Part shown: piece after piece, positions 8,661 through 16,794 of the stretch | How positions within the stretch are numbered: the first letter of the stretch is position 1 | Layout: each line of letters opens with the position of its first letter | Source of the DNA: Bacteroidales bacterium | Lineage (GTDB): Bacteria > Bacteroidota > Bacteroidia > Bacteroidales > Bacteroidaceae | Direction: 5' to 3' | Length of the DNA stretch: 32,133 nucleotides | Assembly: GCA_015060965.1 (NCBI GenBank) | Contig: SUXN01000032.1 | Coordinates: 1 to 32,133, forward strand | The notes under the pieces: model-generated | Databases searched by the model: none | Told to the model about the DNA's origin: nothing | Seen by the model: the letters and a program-made list of their open reading frames with translations, nothing else | Made by a program: the position numbers and the translations under genes

Positions 8661-10721
8661 CTAATATCGACCTTCTATGATAGTGCTTTCACCTCGTCCT
8701 GTCTGGTATTTCGGTGAACGGCCAACCTTTTTACCATATTCAAATGTATATGACAATTTGAGTGTAGCGTATGCATTGTAGTTCGCATCTGAGGAATTTG
8801 TAATCAAACGATATACATCCGCATCAAGTACCCCTTTTGTCTCTTGTCCGGACAGAAACAGATTATTGACCTGAAGTTCTGCAGAAAAAGCGCTACGGCT
8901 CCACTTGCCGGAAATTCCATACATCCAAGGTGTTTCCCAGAGCACCTGGTTGCTGACGATATCTTTTTGAGGTGTTGCTACAAATGGTTGAATGAGAAAA
9001 TCGCCTAAATAAATTTCCGAATAGAGGTTACCCCAACAAGTGTTCTGACTCTCTGAAACAAGACCACATAGCCTTGTATGTTTGTAACCTCCATCAAATT
9101 TCAAATTGAACTGTTCGCATGGCTTGAATACCAAAGAGAAATCAAGCGAAGGACGATGGTATCTTGTAGCATCTGCATACGAATTTATTATTTTCTCGTT
9201 CTCAATGGAATAGCTGTTTGTAATCAAATGATTGATATACAAATATTGAAGTGTTGCGGACAAAGACCACTTCGGTTTGGAAACGGTATAGGTAACTCTC
9301 GGCTGAAGAAGTGTTGCGTTTCCAAGTTTGGGATTACCACGTCTTATCATAAGACGATCCAGTTGCAAAGTGGCATTATTCACAGTGTTGAGTATCGGGT
9401 ATGTATTGCCCAATGCAAAAAGGAACTGGAGACGATGACCGTCATTTCGCATATATGAAGCCATAGCATTCAGACGAGGGCTCAGATGGCCTACTGCCTC
9501 TTCTCCTTTTAGCTGATATATCTGATAAGATATTCCCGGGGTAATACTGAACATCCATCCATTTTTCCATCTTTTGGAATAGTTGGCAAACAAAACGGTT
9601 TCTGAAGAATAGAGTTTCTGTACAAGATAGGATGGAAGGGTGTATTCAGACCGGCTATTACGGTAAAATTCATTAAGGGTGATTGTCAGATTATGGTTGT
9701 TTTTAAAAGCATGACCGTACAAGACCTTTACATTAGTATAGTAATAATCATCGTCGGCACTGGAGCTAATGGCCTCGTCCGATTCTGAGTAATTCTGATC
9801 GAAGTTTGTGTTGGCATAGTAGGCATTTGCCTCAACCTCGACATACTGACTGGCCGAAAGTCTGTTGAGAAAGTAAAAATACAGTGAGGTCTTGAGATTG
9901 TCGTTTGTAACTTTATCAGTTAGGGTCGCATTAGGAAATAGTGAACTGTAAGTTACCGTGCCATCCTCGACAACTTTCTTGTTCCAGTCTTTATCAATGC
10001 CGGCACGTAACATCCAAGTTGTCTTATTGTCGCTATGACTAACGCTGGCTGCTCCGTATGCGTGGTCATTCCTATGTGAAATGTCATCACAAGCAACATC
10101 TTTTATCAACTGTTCAGTAGGGAAATTATAATACTCACTTTCAGTCAGTTTTTCTTTTGTATCCTCTAACCTGTATCCTCCCCATACATTAAAATTATAT
10201 TTTGGGGTTACATATTTGGTGATGAAATTATAATCCCCTTGCAAGTAGCCGACACCCTGCATCGCGTCAAGTTGTGTGTAGCCCCCTTCGGTGGGATTTT
10301 TCATAACGAAATTTATGCTCGCATTATCGTTTGCAAACTTGCCTGTAGGCAGGTCGTAGTATTCAACTTTCTGTATGTCTTTAGCTCGCAATGTCTGTAC
10401 TTCCTGTGCATCTGCAGGCCTTCCATCTATATATAATCTGACCGCACCAAAGGGTGATGTTACTTCGCGTTTTTGACAATCGACCATCAAGCCGGGAATC
10501 ATCATGCTATTGAGAACGTCGTAACCACTCCGGGCATGTTTCCTTTGTTGTGCTGATGGGTACGCACATATATGGTCATCCTCTATCGCAAGATGAGGAG
10601 CCTTCACTACAATTTCCTGCAGATGTTGCACCCGGTAAGCTATCGAGTCTTGAGAGTCTTGACAAAAAACAGACAAGGAAGTACTGATGAGTATATATGT
10701 AAATATTATAGACCTTTTCAT
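8661..10721 (-). CDS. Outer-membrane beta-barrel protein, TonB-receptor-like, 686 aa
   Basis: Predicted outer-membrane barrel of the Bacteroidota OMP_b-brl_3/TonB-receptor-like class. A signal peptide covers about residues 1-20. A short plug-like domain (about 33-142) contains LQEIVVKAP, VRLYIDGRPADAQEVQTL and IQKVEYYDLPTGKFA. About 540 residues of alternating aromatic beta strands follow. It lacks the N-terminal carboxypeptidase-regulatory-like domain of the larger receptors here and is the most diverged of the three barrels. It has its own promoter (10780-10810) and stands alone between two pseudogenes. Ligand unknown. Confidence 0.85.
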   Translation of the reverse strand: MKRSIIFTYILISTSLSVFCQDSQDSIAYRVQHLQEIVVKAPHLAIEDDHICAYPSAQQRKHARSGYDVLNSMMIPGLMVDCQKREVTSPFGAVRLYIDGRPADAQEVQTLRAKDIQKVEYYDLPTGKFANDNASINFVMKNPTEGGYTQLDAMQGVGYLQGDYNFITKYVTPKYNFNVWGGYRLEDTKEKLTESEYYNFPTEQLIKDVACDDISHRNDHAYGAASVSHSDNKTTWMLRAGIDKDWNKKVVEDGTVTYSSLFPNATLTDKVTNDNLKTSLYFYFLNRLSASQYVEVEANAYYANTNFDQNYSESDEAISSSADDDYYYTNVKVLYGHAFKNNHNLTITLNEFYRNSRSEYTLPSYLVQKLYSSETVLFANYSKRWKNGWMFSITPGISYQIYQLKGEEAVGHLSPRLNAMASYMRNDGHRLQFLFALGNTYPILNTVNNATLQLDRLMIRRGNPKLGNATLLQPRVTYTVSKPKWSLSATLQYLYINHLITNSYSIENEKIINSYADATRYHRPSLDFSLVFKPCEQFNLKFDGGYKHTRLCGLVSESQNTCWGNLYSEIYLGDFLIQPFVATPQKDIVSNQVLWETPWMYGISGKWSRSAFSAELQVNNLFLSGQETKGVLDADVYRLITNSSDANYNAYATLKLSYTFEYGKKVGRSPKYQTGRGESTIIEGRY

Positions 10722-10779
10722 TCTCGGGTTTTGTTATGACAAGAACAAGGAATCACTTCACGGAATGTTTTAATATCAG

Positions 10780-10810
10780 CAAAGTTAAACTTTTTTTCTT
10801 GTAACTACAA
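10780..10810 (-). promoter_or_regulatory. Promoter of the 686-aa barrel gene
   Basis: On the minus strand: -33 TTG (10810-10808), a 20-bp spacer and -7 TAACTTTG (10787-10780). It overlaps the 3' end of the neighbouring thioredoxin pseudogene, and the ATG lies about 59 bp downstream. Confidence 0.7.
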
Positions 10811-11067
10811 CGCTTTCAAGACTTTCTAAAGCATCGAGGTTACGAGGGTCGGCATTGACATTGAGCAGGTTGCCGTTGCGGTCGATGAGCCTGTAGATAA
10901 ATCCAAGTGCAGGAGCACATCCGTCCGTCGGGATAGAACCACACCGTGTTTACAACAAAGACAGTGCTCGTTCTGTATCCTGTCACAACATCTTCCTATA
11001 CTTTCTCCTGTGCAAAGCCACATACGGTGGCAAATGCAACGATGAGGGTTAAAAATAGTTTTTTCAT
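10793..11067 (-). pseudogene. Decayed paralogue of the 782-aa thioredoxin protein
   Basis: From ATG 11067 the sequence reads MKKLFLTLIVAFATVCGFAQ-EKV, then TAG in place of the Trp codon at position 24 of the intact paralogue, then EDVVTGYRTSTVF and VVNTVWFYPD, as in the paralogue's first 50 residues. A frameshift into RTDVLLHLDL follows. The sequence then jumps to the paralogue's last 30 residues (YRLIDRNGNLLNVNADPRNLDALESL). About 690 codons, including the thioredoxin active site, are deleted. The three lesions (nonsense, frameshift, internal deletion) make it clearly non-functional. Its tail overlaps the promoter of the 686-aa barrel gene. Confidence 0.92.
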
Positions 11068-11228
11068 ATTATTCGGTTTATTTTGAATCTGTTTAAAATT
11101 TTGCAATTATAATAATATCGGCTAACAGTTTTACCCCCCTCTGTTAATAAATGTTAATATAGTATATAAAGCGAATGTTTATACCTATAAGACGGATAGG
11201 ATGCCTATTTGTTACAATGAGCACTGAC

Positions 11229-14129
11229 TTATTTTCTCTTCTTCGGTTCTATATTCAACTTATATACAATGTGAAGCATTCCGTATGCAGGAACAACATT
11301 GTAATATGTTTCGGTTATACCCTGTGCATTTATACTGTGGCGGACATTGGATAGGTTGCCAAGTATGTCAAAGCCGTCAAGAATAAAGGTAAGGTTGCCG
11401 TTCAGGATACTGCGTTCAAGGCGTGCGTTCCACACAAGTTCATTAGTATTCAGCTGTTCATCGTTATAACCGTCACGGCAGTATAAAGTAAGGTCGGTTG
11501 CAAAATGAAACTCCCAGGGAAGAGGTATCCTTGCCGATGCGCTGTATGAATGGTTTACTGCATTTATGACATTGAAATTCTCTCTGCTACTTGTTGCACG
11601 AGTGTAGTTGCCTTGCAGCTTTGCACCAAGATGACAACCGTTACGCGACCAGTTCAATCGCAATGTCTCCCCTACATTAAAGTTATAGACCGTGCTTTCT
11701 ACCACATTTTGCCACGCATCGTCATTTGCAGTCGTGACCTCGGCTGCATCCACGCTGTTATGATAATTGAGTGAGCTGTTTGAGTCGAATGTAAAATTCT
11801 GATTCTTGCCGAAAATGCGATTGATGTTGAATGTACCGCCTGCAAGCCAATTACCGCTAATATTAACAGGACGCGTGGTGTAAACACCTGTCGTGGGGTT
11901 ATAACTACGCTGTATGCCGACATCGTTGTTCGAGGCGGTATAATTAAGCTCAAGGTTATAAAGTTGTCGCCTTGTCTTTCCGCTTCGGGAACTCATTGAG
12001 AGGCGTACATTATGGCGGTTGCTATTCTCAAGTGTCTTATTACCCATCTGTACATTCAACGGATTGGCATCACTGACAACCTCTACAAGATGTCGCATCG
12101 AGGGCTGTATTATTGAAAAGTCATAGTTCAACTTTATGTTTGTAAAAGCACCGTTCTTGTGGTATATCACAGGTTGCAATAACAAGCGTGGTGAAACGAG
12201 CACTGCGCTACGGCGTTCATCGGAGAGTATATCTTGGCGTTCAAAACGCAACCTCTCCTCAACAAGATTCACTGGCACATTCAAGTCAAATTCAAAGACA
12301 TTCTTGCCCTCGGCATTTCGTATGCGATAGAAGAAACGGGGTGCGATAGTATGCATCTTGTTCCAGGAATCCATATTTCCACTGTTGATGTCGGGCACAG
12401 GCAGAGCCGATGGCAATTCACCCAATGCATACTCGCAGTCTGCTCCCCATCCTTCAAGTTCATCTAGGCGATAAAGAGCCATACTCTGTGAACGATATTT
12501 TTGATTGTAGGAATATTCAAGGGAGATATTCATATCCTTTATGATTGGATATAAATATCGGGTAGCAAATTTATAGTCATATCCTTTGTTTGGACTATTG
12601 GTATATCTGTTGCGATAATCCTTGCTACCCTCTGCAAGATATTCAAGCGAATATATGTCAAAGGTTCTGTTTATCGTTTCATCAATATTGAACGAAGCAT
12701 TCAGTGTAAGGAAGTCGGATATGCCACGGTTGCGTGATGGAGACATCATGAGACTATAAGGAACTGAGATATTCCAATGGTCGCTCTCACTCATCATTGT
12801 CTGCTTCCAACGGTTGATGACAATGCGACGCAATGTATTATCTGTTGCAGAGAATGCACTGTCAAGCAAAGCTGCCCCAGTAACTACATCAAAAGGATTG
12901 TTAAAACATGAAGCCTCACGCAAGGAGGTTTTATTGTCACTATTCCGCAAATTGAATGTGATGTTTCCATTCTGCAATATATTGTTTGTATTGCTCTTGA
13001 AAGAGTGCTTCGTGTTTATTTGCATATTCTTACCAGTGCTGATATTTTCATTCCTTGCATAGGTATTACCGGTGGAGAGGAAGCTTGTCCTGTTGGTTCT
13101 TATATCCACATCATTGGAGGTATGTGTGAAATCGGCATTGCTTACCCACTCGAATGTCTTGCGACGGTTCTCATAGAGATACTCAATTCCTGCTGTTTGG
13201 CTTGTCTGTATACCTGTAGGTTGGCTCGACGGTGTCCAATCGCCTTGTCGTCCCGGGCGGCGGGTATCGTTGTTATTGTTAATGTTCCCAAAGAGTGCAA
13301 GGCGCGAACAGTCGGTAAAACGCAACGCAAACACCCTGCCAATATACTTGTTGTCTGTACCGTATGCAGCCTCTGCATTGGCTATCCAACCTATGGAATA
13401 CTCTTTTTTGAGCCTCACATCCATATCCAATGGACGTTCATCAAGTTGTTGCCCGGTCAGTTTCTCAAAATCAGTCTCACGTTCATATACCTTTACCTCG
13501 TTTACCATATATGCCGGCAGGTTGTCAAGTGCTACACGAGGGTCGCCCTTGAAGAAGTCCTTTCCGTTGACAAGCAACGAGGCTATCTGCTTGCCATTAT
13601 ACATTATAACACCATTATCCTTGAGTTCAACTCCCGGCAGCTGCTCTATGAGTGCATCGAGCATAGAGCCGTTAGACATCTGAAAAGCATCGGCATTGTA
13701 GACAACTGTATCACCACGCACAACCATCTTTATTTTCGTTGCCCTGACAGTAAATTCATCAAGATTGACGGTGCTTATCTTACGCATATATGCAGTTTCA
13801 CCCAAACGGAGATACTTGGCCTGTTTGGCAACCTTTACTTCAACAGGGAAATATAAGGTGTCGTAATCCTCGTGACTCAAACGGAATATGTAATTGCCGT
13901 TGCACGGAACAACAGCGCTTACACTTGATGCAGTACGCACACCATTGTTTGTGCTGTATTGCCATTTTCCATTGGCAAGGAATGTACTGTCGGAAGAGAG
14001 CAGTTCACACTTGCCATTCTCTACAAGTTCACCTGTAAAGGAGTTGGCAACTTGAAATGAAACTTTGATGGCTGTCTGCGAATAAAGATTTGCAGACACG
14101 AATAACATTGCAAATAACAGTTTCTTCAT
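11229..14129 (-). CDS. TonB-receptor-like outer-membrane protein, 966 aa
   Basis: Predicted outer-membrane receptor or transporter. The signal peptide is about 1-18 (MKKLLFAMLFVSANLYSQ). A beta-rich N-terminal domain (20-120) resembles the carboxypeptidase-regulatory-like module. A plug (121-230) contains VNLDEFTVRATKIKM, GDTVVYNADAF, LIEQLPGVELK and LLVNGKDFF. The rest is a long barrel ending in VYKLNIEPKKRK. It is paralogous to the 982-aa protein at 23030: DTVVYNADAF, IEQLPG and ALDNLPAY are shared. Upstream on the same strand lies a membrane-anchored HTH regulator, with TGTCAC repeats between them. No TonB box is certain. Ligand unknown. Confidence 0.88.
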   Translation of the reverse strand: MKKLLFAMLFVSANLYSQTAIKVSFQVANSFTGELVENGKCELLSSDSTFLANGKWQYSTNNGVRTASSVSAVVPCNGNYIFRLSHEDYDTLYFPVEVKVAKQAKYLRLGETAYMRKISTVNLDEFTVRATKIKMVVRGDTVVYNADAFQMSNGSMLDALIEQLPGVELKDNGVIMYNGKQIASLLVNGKDFFKGDPRVALDNLPAYMVNEVKVYERETDFEKLTGQQLDERPLDMDVRLKKEYSIGWIANAEAAYGTDNKYIGRVFALRFTDCSRLALFGNINNNNDTRRPGRQGDWTPSSQPTGIQTSQTAGIEYLYENRRKTFEWVSNADFTHTSNDVDIRTNRTSFLSTGNTYARNENISTGKNMQINTKHSFKSNTNNILQNGNITFNLRNSDNKTSLREASCFNNPFDVVTGAALLDSAFSATDNTLRRIVINRWKQTMMSESDHWNISVPYSLMMSPSRNRGISDFLTLNASFNIDETINRTFDIYSLEYLAEGSKDYRNRYTNSPNKGYDYKFATRYLYPIIKDMNISLEYSYNQKYRSQSMALYRLDELEGWGADCEYALGELPSALPVPDINSGNMDSWNKMHTIAPRFFYRIRNAEGKNVFEFDLNVPVNLVEERLRFERQDILSDERRSAVLVSPRLLLQPVIYHKNGAFTNIKLNYDFSIIQPSMRHLVEVVSDANPLNVQMGNKTLENSNRHNVRLSMSSRSGKTRRQLYNLELNYTASNNDVGIQRSYNPTTGVYTTRPVNISGNWLAGGTFNINRIFGKNQNFTFDSNSSLNYHNSVDAAEVTTANDDAWQNVVESTVYNFNVGETLRLNWSRNGCHLGAKLQGNYTRATSSRENFNVINAVNHSYSASARIPLPWEFHFATDLTLYCRDGYNDEQLNTNELVWNARLERSILNGNLTFILDGFDILGNLSNVRHSINAQGITETYYNVVPAYGMLHIVYKLNIEPKKRK

Positions 14130-14181
14130 AGTTCATCGTCTTTAAAGCATAAATTTGTATGCAAAAGAACCTTGAAAAAAT

Positions 14182-14218
14182 GTGACGAACAATGTTGTTT
14201 AGTGACAATAGGGTGACA
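14182..14218. promoter_or_regulatory. Direct-repeat operator candidate upstream of the 966-aa receptor
   Basis: Read in the direction of the gene, TGTCAC occurs at 14218-14213 and 14207-14202 (11-bp period), and CGTCAC at 14187-14182. The same 11-bp repeat lies before the regulator gene at 15304. It sits about 55-90 bp before the receptor ATG. Confidence 0.55.
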
Positions 14219-14227
14219 GGAGTGTTA

Positions 14228-15304
14228 TTAATTTTTGAAAAAGACAGAATAGTGTAAAGGGGAGAGTTTGTGTCTCAACCGTTCCTTGCGTTTACGAATT
14301 GCAGCTGGCGAAGAATAACTTATATATGCTATGACATTATTGCTTATTCCTATATATGAGCAGTCGCAGCACATTAGCTCATCGGCACTTAATTTATATT
14401 TGTCAATGAGAACAGCATTGACCTTATTAAAACTTTGGAAAACTTCTTTCTCAAGCAAATCCCTTTTGTCAAACGATGTCTTATAAAGTTCTTTTTCCTT
14501 TATTCTCAATTCATTCAACAACCGGAATGTTTCAGTCTGTTCAAAACACTGTTTGCAGGATTCAACACTATTGACAATATCATCGTTGGGTTCAATGATT
14601 GCAGGGTGTGTCTTATGCCACTTTTTCACCACTATATATATTATAATAATCAAAGCGACAGCAACTGTTACTATTAGATATAATATATTGTTGTTGTCAT
14701 CATCTTTATGCTGAATCTCAAGTTTGCTTTGCAGTTCCATGTTGAATGCATCATCCGTTAAAGTTGAGTATGCATCCAGTTTGCCTGATTCACAAACTTT
14801 ATCAAAGAGCTGTTTATGATAAAAGGCTGAATCCATCAATCCTTTTTGCTGGTAACTGTTGTATAGTGCATAATGTGCAACGTATTCTGTCCTGTTATCA
14901 TGCGGCATCGACAACGCCTTTTTGCAATAGTATATTGCTGAATCTGGAACACCATAATGCATCGAATAGTCACCTTTATAAGCATACAAGAAAGAGAATT
15001 CATTGGGAGTGGCAAGTTCAATACACCTGTTTATATATTCAATACATTTGTTTATATACCTGATTGCTGCCGCCCTATCTTTATTGACAGCATCCTCTAT
15101 CAGAGACATCGCAAAAAGAGCATTACAACGTACTCTCCAAGTTGCGCCGGTATCAACACTTATTTGTGCATATATCTTGAATGCGTCCTCATATTCTCCA
15201 CTCATGTGTAATGAAATTGCTTCTGCGTATTTTTCGTCAACAGTATGATTGCAGCAAGATATAATCGTCACAAGAACTAATAATAAAGACAGAAGTTTCT
15301 TCAT
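14228..15304 (-). CDS. Membrane-anchored TPR-HTH transcription regulator, 358 aa
   Basis: Predicted trans-envelope one-component regulator. The N-terminus has a lipobox-like IISC (Cys17), so it may be lipidated. TPR-like helices fill about 22-190 on the periplasmic side. One membrane segment covers about 207-226 (ILYLIVTVAVALIIIIYIVV). A charged linker and a C-terminal HTH follow at about 304-347 (LSADELMCCDCSYIGISNNV, then AAIRKRKERLRHKL). This layout is common in Bacteroidota regulators beside outer-membrane genes. Unusual: CxxC at 250-253 and CCxC at 312-315 on the cytoplasmic side. It lies directly upstream of the 966-aa receptor and has TGTCAC repeats in front of its own promoter. Homologous in layout and HTH to the protein at 22843. 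Confidence 0.82.
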   Translation of the reverse strand: MKKLLSLLLVLVTIISCCNHTVDEKYAEAISLHMSGEYEDAFKIYAQISVDTGATWRVRCNALFAMSLIEDAVNKDRAAAIRYINKCIEYINRCIELATPNEFSFLYAYKGDYSMHYGVPDSAIYYCKKALSMPHDNRTEYVAHYALYNSYQQKGLMDSAFYHKQLFDKVCESGKLDAYSTLTDDAFNMELQSKLEIQHKDDDNNNILYLIVTVAVALIIIIYIVVKKWHKTHPAIIEPNDDIVNSVESCKQCFEQTETFRLLNELRIKEKELYKTSFDKRDLLEKEVFQSFNKVNAVLIDKYKLSADELMCCDCSYIGISNNVIAYISYSSPAAIRKRKERLRHKLSPLHYSVFFKN

Positions 15305-15320
15305 AAATATGTTTTGGGGA

Positions 15321-15350
15321 CAAATATAGAAAAAAGAAACATTACTGCAA
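15321..15350 (-). promoter_or_regulatory. Promoter of the TPR-HTH regulator gene
   Basis: On the minus strand: -33 TTG (15350-15348), a 19-bp spacer and -7 TATATTTG (15328-15321). The ATG at 15304 is 17 bp beyond the -7 element, implying a very short leader. Confidence 0.7.
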
Positions 15351-15361
15351 GGTTAAAAACA

Positions 15362-15388
15362 GGACAAAATCGTGACAGATGTGTGACA
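15362..15388. promoter_or_regulatory. Direct-repeat operator candidate upstream of the TPR-HTH gene
   Basis: Read on the minus strand: TGTCAC (15388-15383), N5, TGTCAC (15377-15372), N5, TGTCCT (15366-15361). This is three copies at an 11-bp period ending 10 bp upstream of the -33 element, a position suited to an activator or autoregulation. Confidence 0.6.
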
Positions 15389-15402
15389 TCAAATACCTGA
15401 TT

Positions 15403-15513
15403 ATCGACAGTAAATGAAAACGCAAATTCCCGTTGCTGCATTTCATAGGCAGGATAAGGTTGTTGAGCTTATAATGACAGAGAATTGAAGAAAGAACAGA
15501 AATGGGAGGCAAT
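15403..15513 (+). pseudogene. Scar of a second copy of the winged-helix regulator's 3' end
   Basis: Bases 15420-15513 match 8173-8265, the last codons and stop region of the winged-helix regulator gene, with a few substitutions and a one-base insertion. 15403-15419 is weaker homology. There is no start or upstream body. It records a past duplication or recombination. Confidence 0.8.
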
Positions 15514-15555
15514 ATTGACGCGGACTCGACATAAGTTAACCGAATCGCGAATATC

Positions 15556-15602
15556 GTCATCCCCACACCGACAGTAGGGGCGGTATCGATGTGTCCGTAC
15601 AA
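15556..15602 (-). repeat. Dispersed repeat shared with 2231-2271
   Basis: The reverse complement contains GGACACATCGATACCGCCCC and then GGGGATGACG, matching the segment at 2231-2271 apart from a short length difference. Non-coding. Confidence 0.6.
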
Positions 15603-15761
15603 AAAAACGTTGAGGAACCTCAACAACCTGAAACGGAGAACCTTCGTTTCATTTAGGATGAACAAAATTTCTGGAATGTCATTGCTCTTGCTCTTTACAG
15701 ACGGTAAACTCCGTTTGGAGATGAACCGACATTCCTTTTATAAAAAATAACATTATATTTA

Positions 15762-15791
15762 TTGTATATAAAATATCTTTTAATAAATTTG
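15762..15791 (+). promoter_or_regulatory. Promoter of the lplA-gcvT unit
   Basis: -33 TTG (15762-15764), a 19-bp spacer and -7 TAAATTTG (15784-15791), 27 bp before the lplA ATG. Confidence 0.7.
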
Positions 15792-15817
15792 TGAGGTACA
15801 GCTGTAAATGTTGATAG

Positions 15818-16792
15818 ATGACATACGTTGCACTCCCAAATGATAAAGATTATCGCCTGCCGTTCTATCTTGCAATGGAGGAGTACGTTGCACGGGAATT
15901 TCCCGCGCAAGACTACTTTTTTATGTGGCAGGTGGAACCGACCGTCATATTTGGACGTAATCAACTTGTCGATAGTGAAGTTGACAGGGGCTACTGCAAC
16001 GATAACGGCATACAGGTATACCGCCGCAAGAGCGGTGGAGGCTGTGTCTATGCCGACAAGAGCAACATTATGCTCTCTTATATCACCCCCTCATCAAATG
16101 TGAACTTCACTTTTAACCGCTATATGCTTATGGTGGAGCATGCCCTACAGAAGTTAGGCGTGGATGCACGCACCACTGGGCGCAACGACATCCTTGTCGA
16201 CGGCAAGAAGGTCTCGGGCAATGCCTTCTATCATCTGCCCGGACGCAGCATAGTCCACGGCACAATGCTCTATGATACCAATCTTGAGCACATGGCACGT
16301 GCCACAACTCCGTCCGACTGCAAACTAAAGAGCAAAGGGGTGGAATCTGTGCGCCAGCACGTCACAACACTCAACCGTTATATATCATTGTCGATAGAGG
16401 AACTGAAGCAGTTCTTCCGCACTGAACTGTGTGATGACGAGAGAGTGCTTTCGGCTGCTGATATTGCTGCGATTGAGGAGATTGAGCGCGAATATTATAC
16501 CCCTGAATTCATATACGGCAACAACCCGGCCTATTCGGTTGTAAAGAGCAAGCGCATCGAGGGCGTTGGTGAGTTCCGTGTGAGCATTGATGCCAAGGGC
16601 GGAGTGGTGCGCAAGGTGAACCTCACGGGTGACTTTTTTGTGATAGGAGACATTGACACCATGCTTCTTGCAAAGTTCAATGGTGTGAGGCTTGAACGTG
16701 AGGCGTTGGAAAAGGCTCTTTGCGGTGTCGACTGCGGCGCGGTAATAATGAATCTGACTGAAGAACAACTTATAAACTTATTAATTGACTGA
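15818..16792 (+). CDS. lplA: Lipoate-protein ligase A
   Basis: Activates lipoate with ATP and transfers it to a lysine of lipoyl domains such as GcvH, in the cytoplasm. The 324-residue length fits a full LplA with its C-terminal accessory domain. Seen: RRKSGGGCVYAD (69-80), the lipoate and ATP-binding loop, and GRNDILVDGKKVSGNAF (121-137), in which Lys131 aligns with the conserved ligase lysine. Residues about 200-324 form the small accessory domain (EREYYTPEFIYGNNPAYSVV). It begins the glycine-cleavage cluster and ends 2 bp before gcvT, so the two are co-transcribed. Its likely client is the GcvH encoded 1.4 kb downstream. ATG 15818 fits the promoter spacing. Confidence 0.95.
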   Translation: MTYVALPNDKDYRLPFYLAMEEYVAREFPAQDYFFMWQVEPTVIFGRNQLVDSEVDRGYCNDNGIQVYRRKSGGGCVYADKSNIMLSYITPSSNVNFTFNRYMLMVEHALQKLGVDARTTGRNDILVDGKKVSGNAFYHLPGRSIVHGTMLYDTNLEHMARATTPSDCKLKSKGVESVRQHVTTLNRYISLSIEELKQFFRTELCDDERVLSAADIAAIEEIEREYYTPEFIYGNNPAYSVVKSKRIEGVGEFRVSIDAKGGVVRKVNLTGDFFVIGDIDTMLLAKFNGVRLEREALEKALCGVDCGAVIMNLTEEQLINLLID

Positions 16793-16794
16793 TT

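Larger units (their letters stand above)
15305..15817. other. 513-bp intergenic region
   Basis: Holds, from left to right: the promoter and operator-like repeats of the TPR-HTH gene (15321-15388), a scar of the winged-helix gene's 3' end (15403-15513), a dispersed repeat (15556-15602), two small hairpins (15609-15624, stem GTTGAGG; 15630-15650, stem GAAACG), and the promoter of lplA (15762-15791). No gene is supported. Confidence 0.7.

Noticed and set aside
13005-13856. 283-aa ORF antisense to the 966-aa receptor gene
   Set aside because: Shadow frame; the receptor on the other strand has signal peptide, plug and barrel motifs.
15666-15817. Glycine riboswitch before the glycine-cleavage genes
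   Set aside because: The region is A/T-rich with a standard promoter and a short leader; no aptamer-like conserved core is visible.
15695-15964. 89-aa minus-strand ORF overlapping the start of lplA
   Set aside because: It overlaps the lplA promoter and first codons, and its translation shows no family features.
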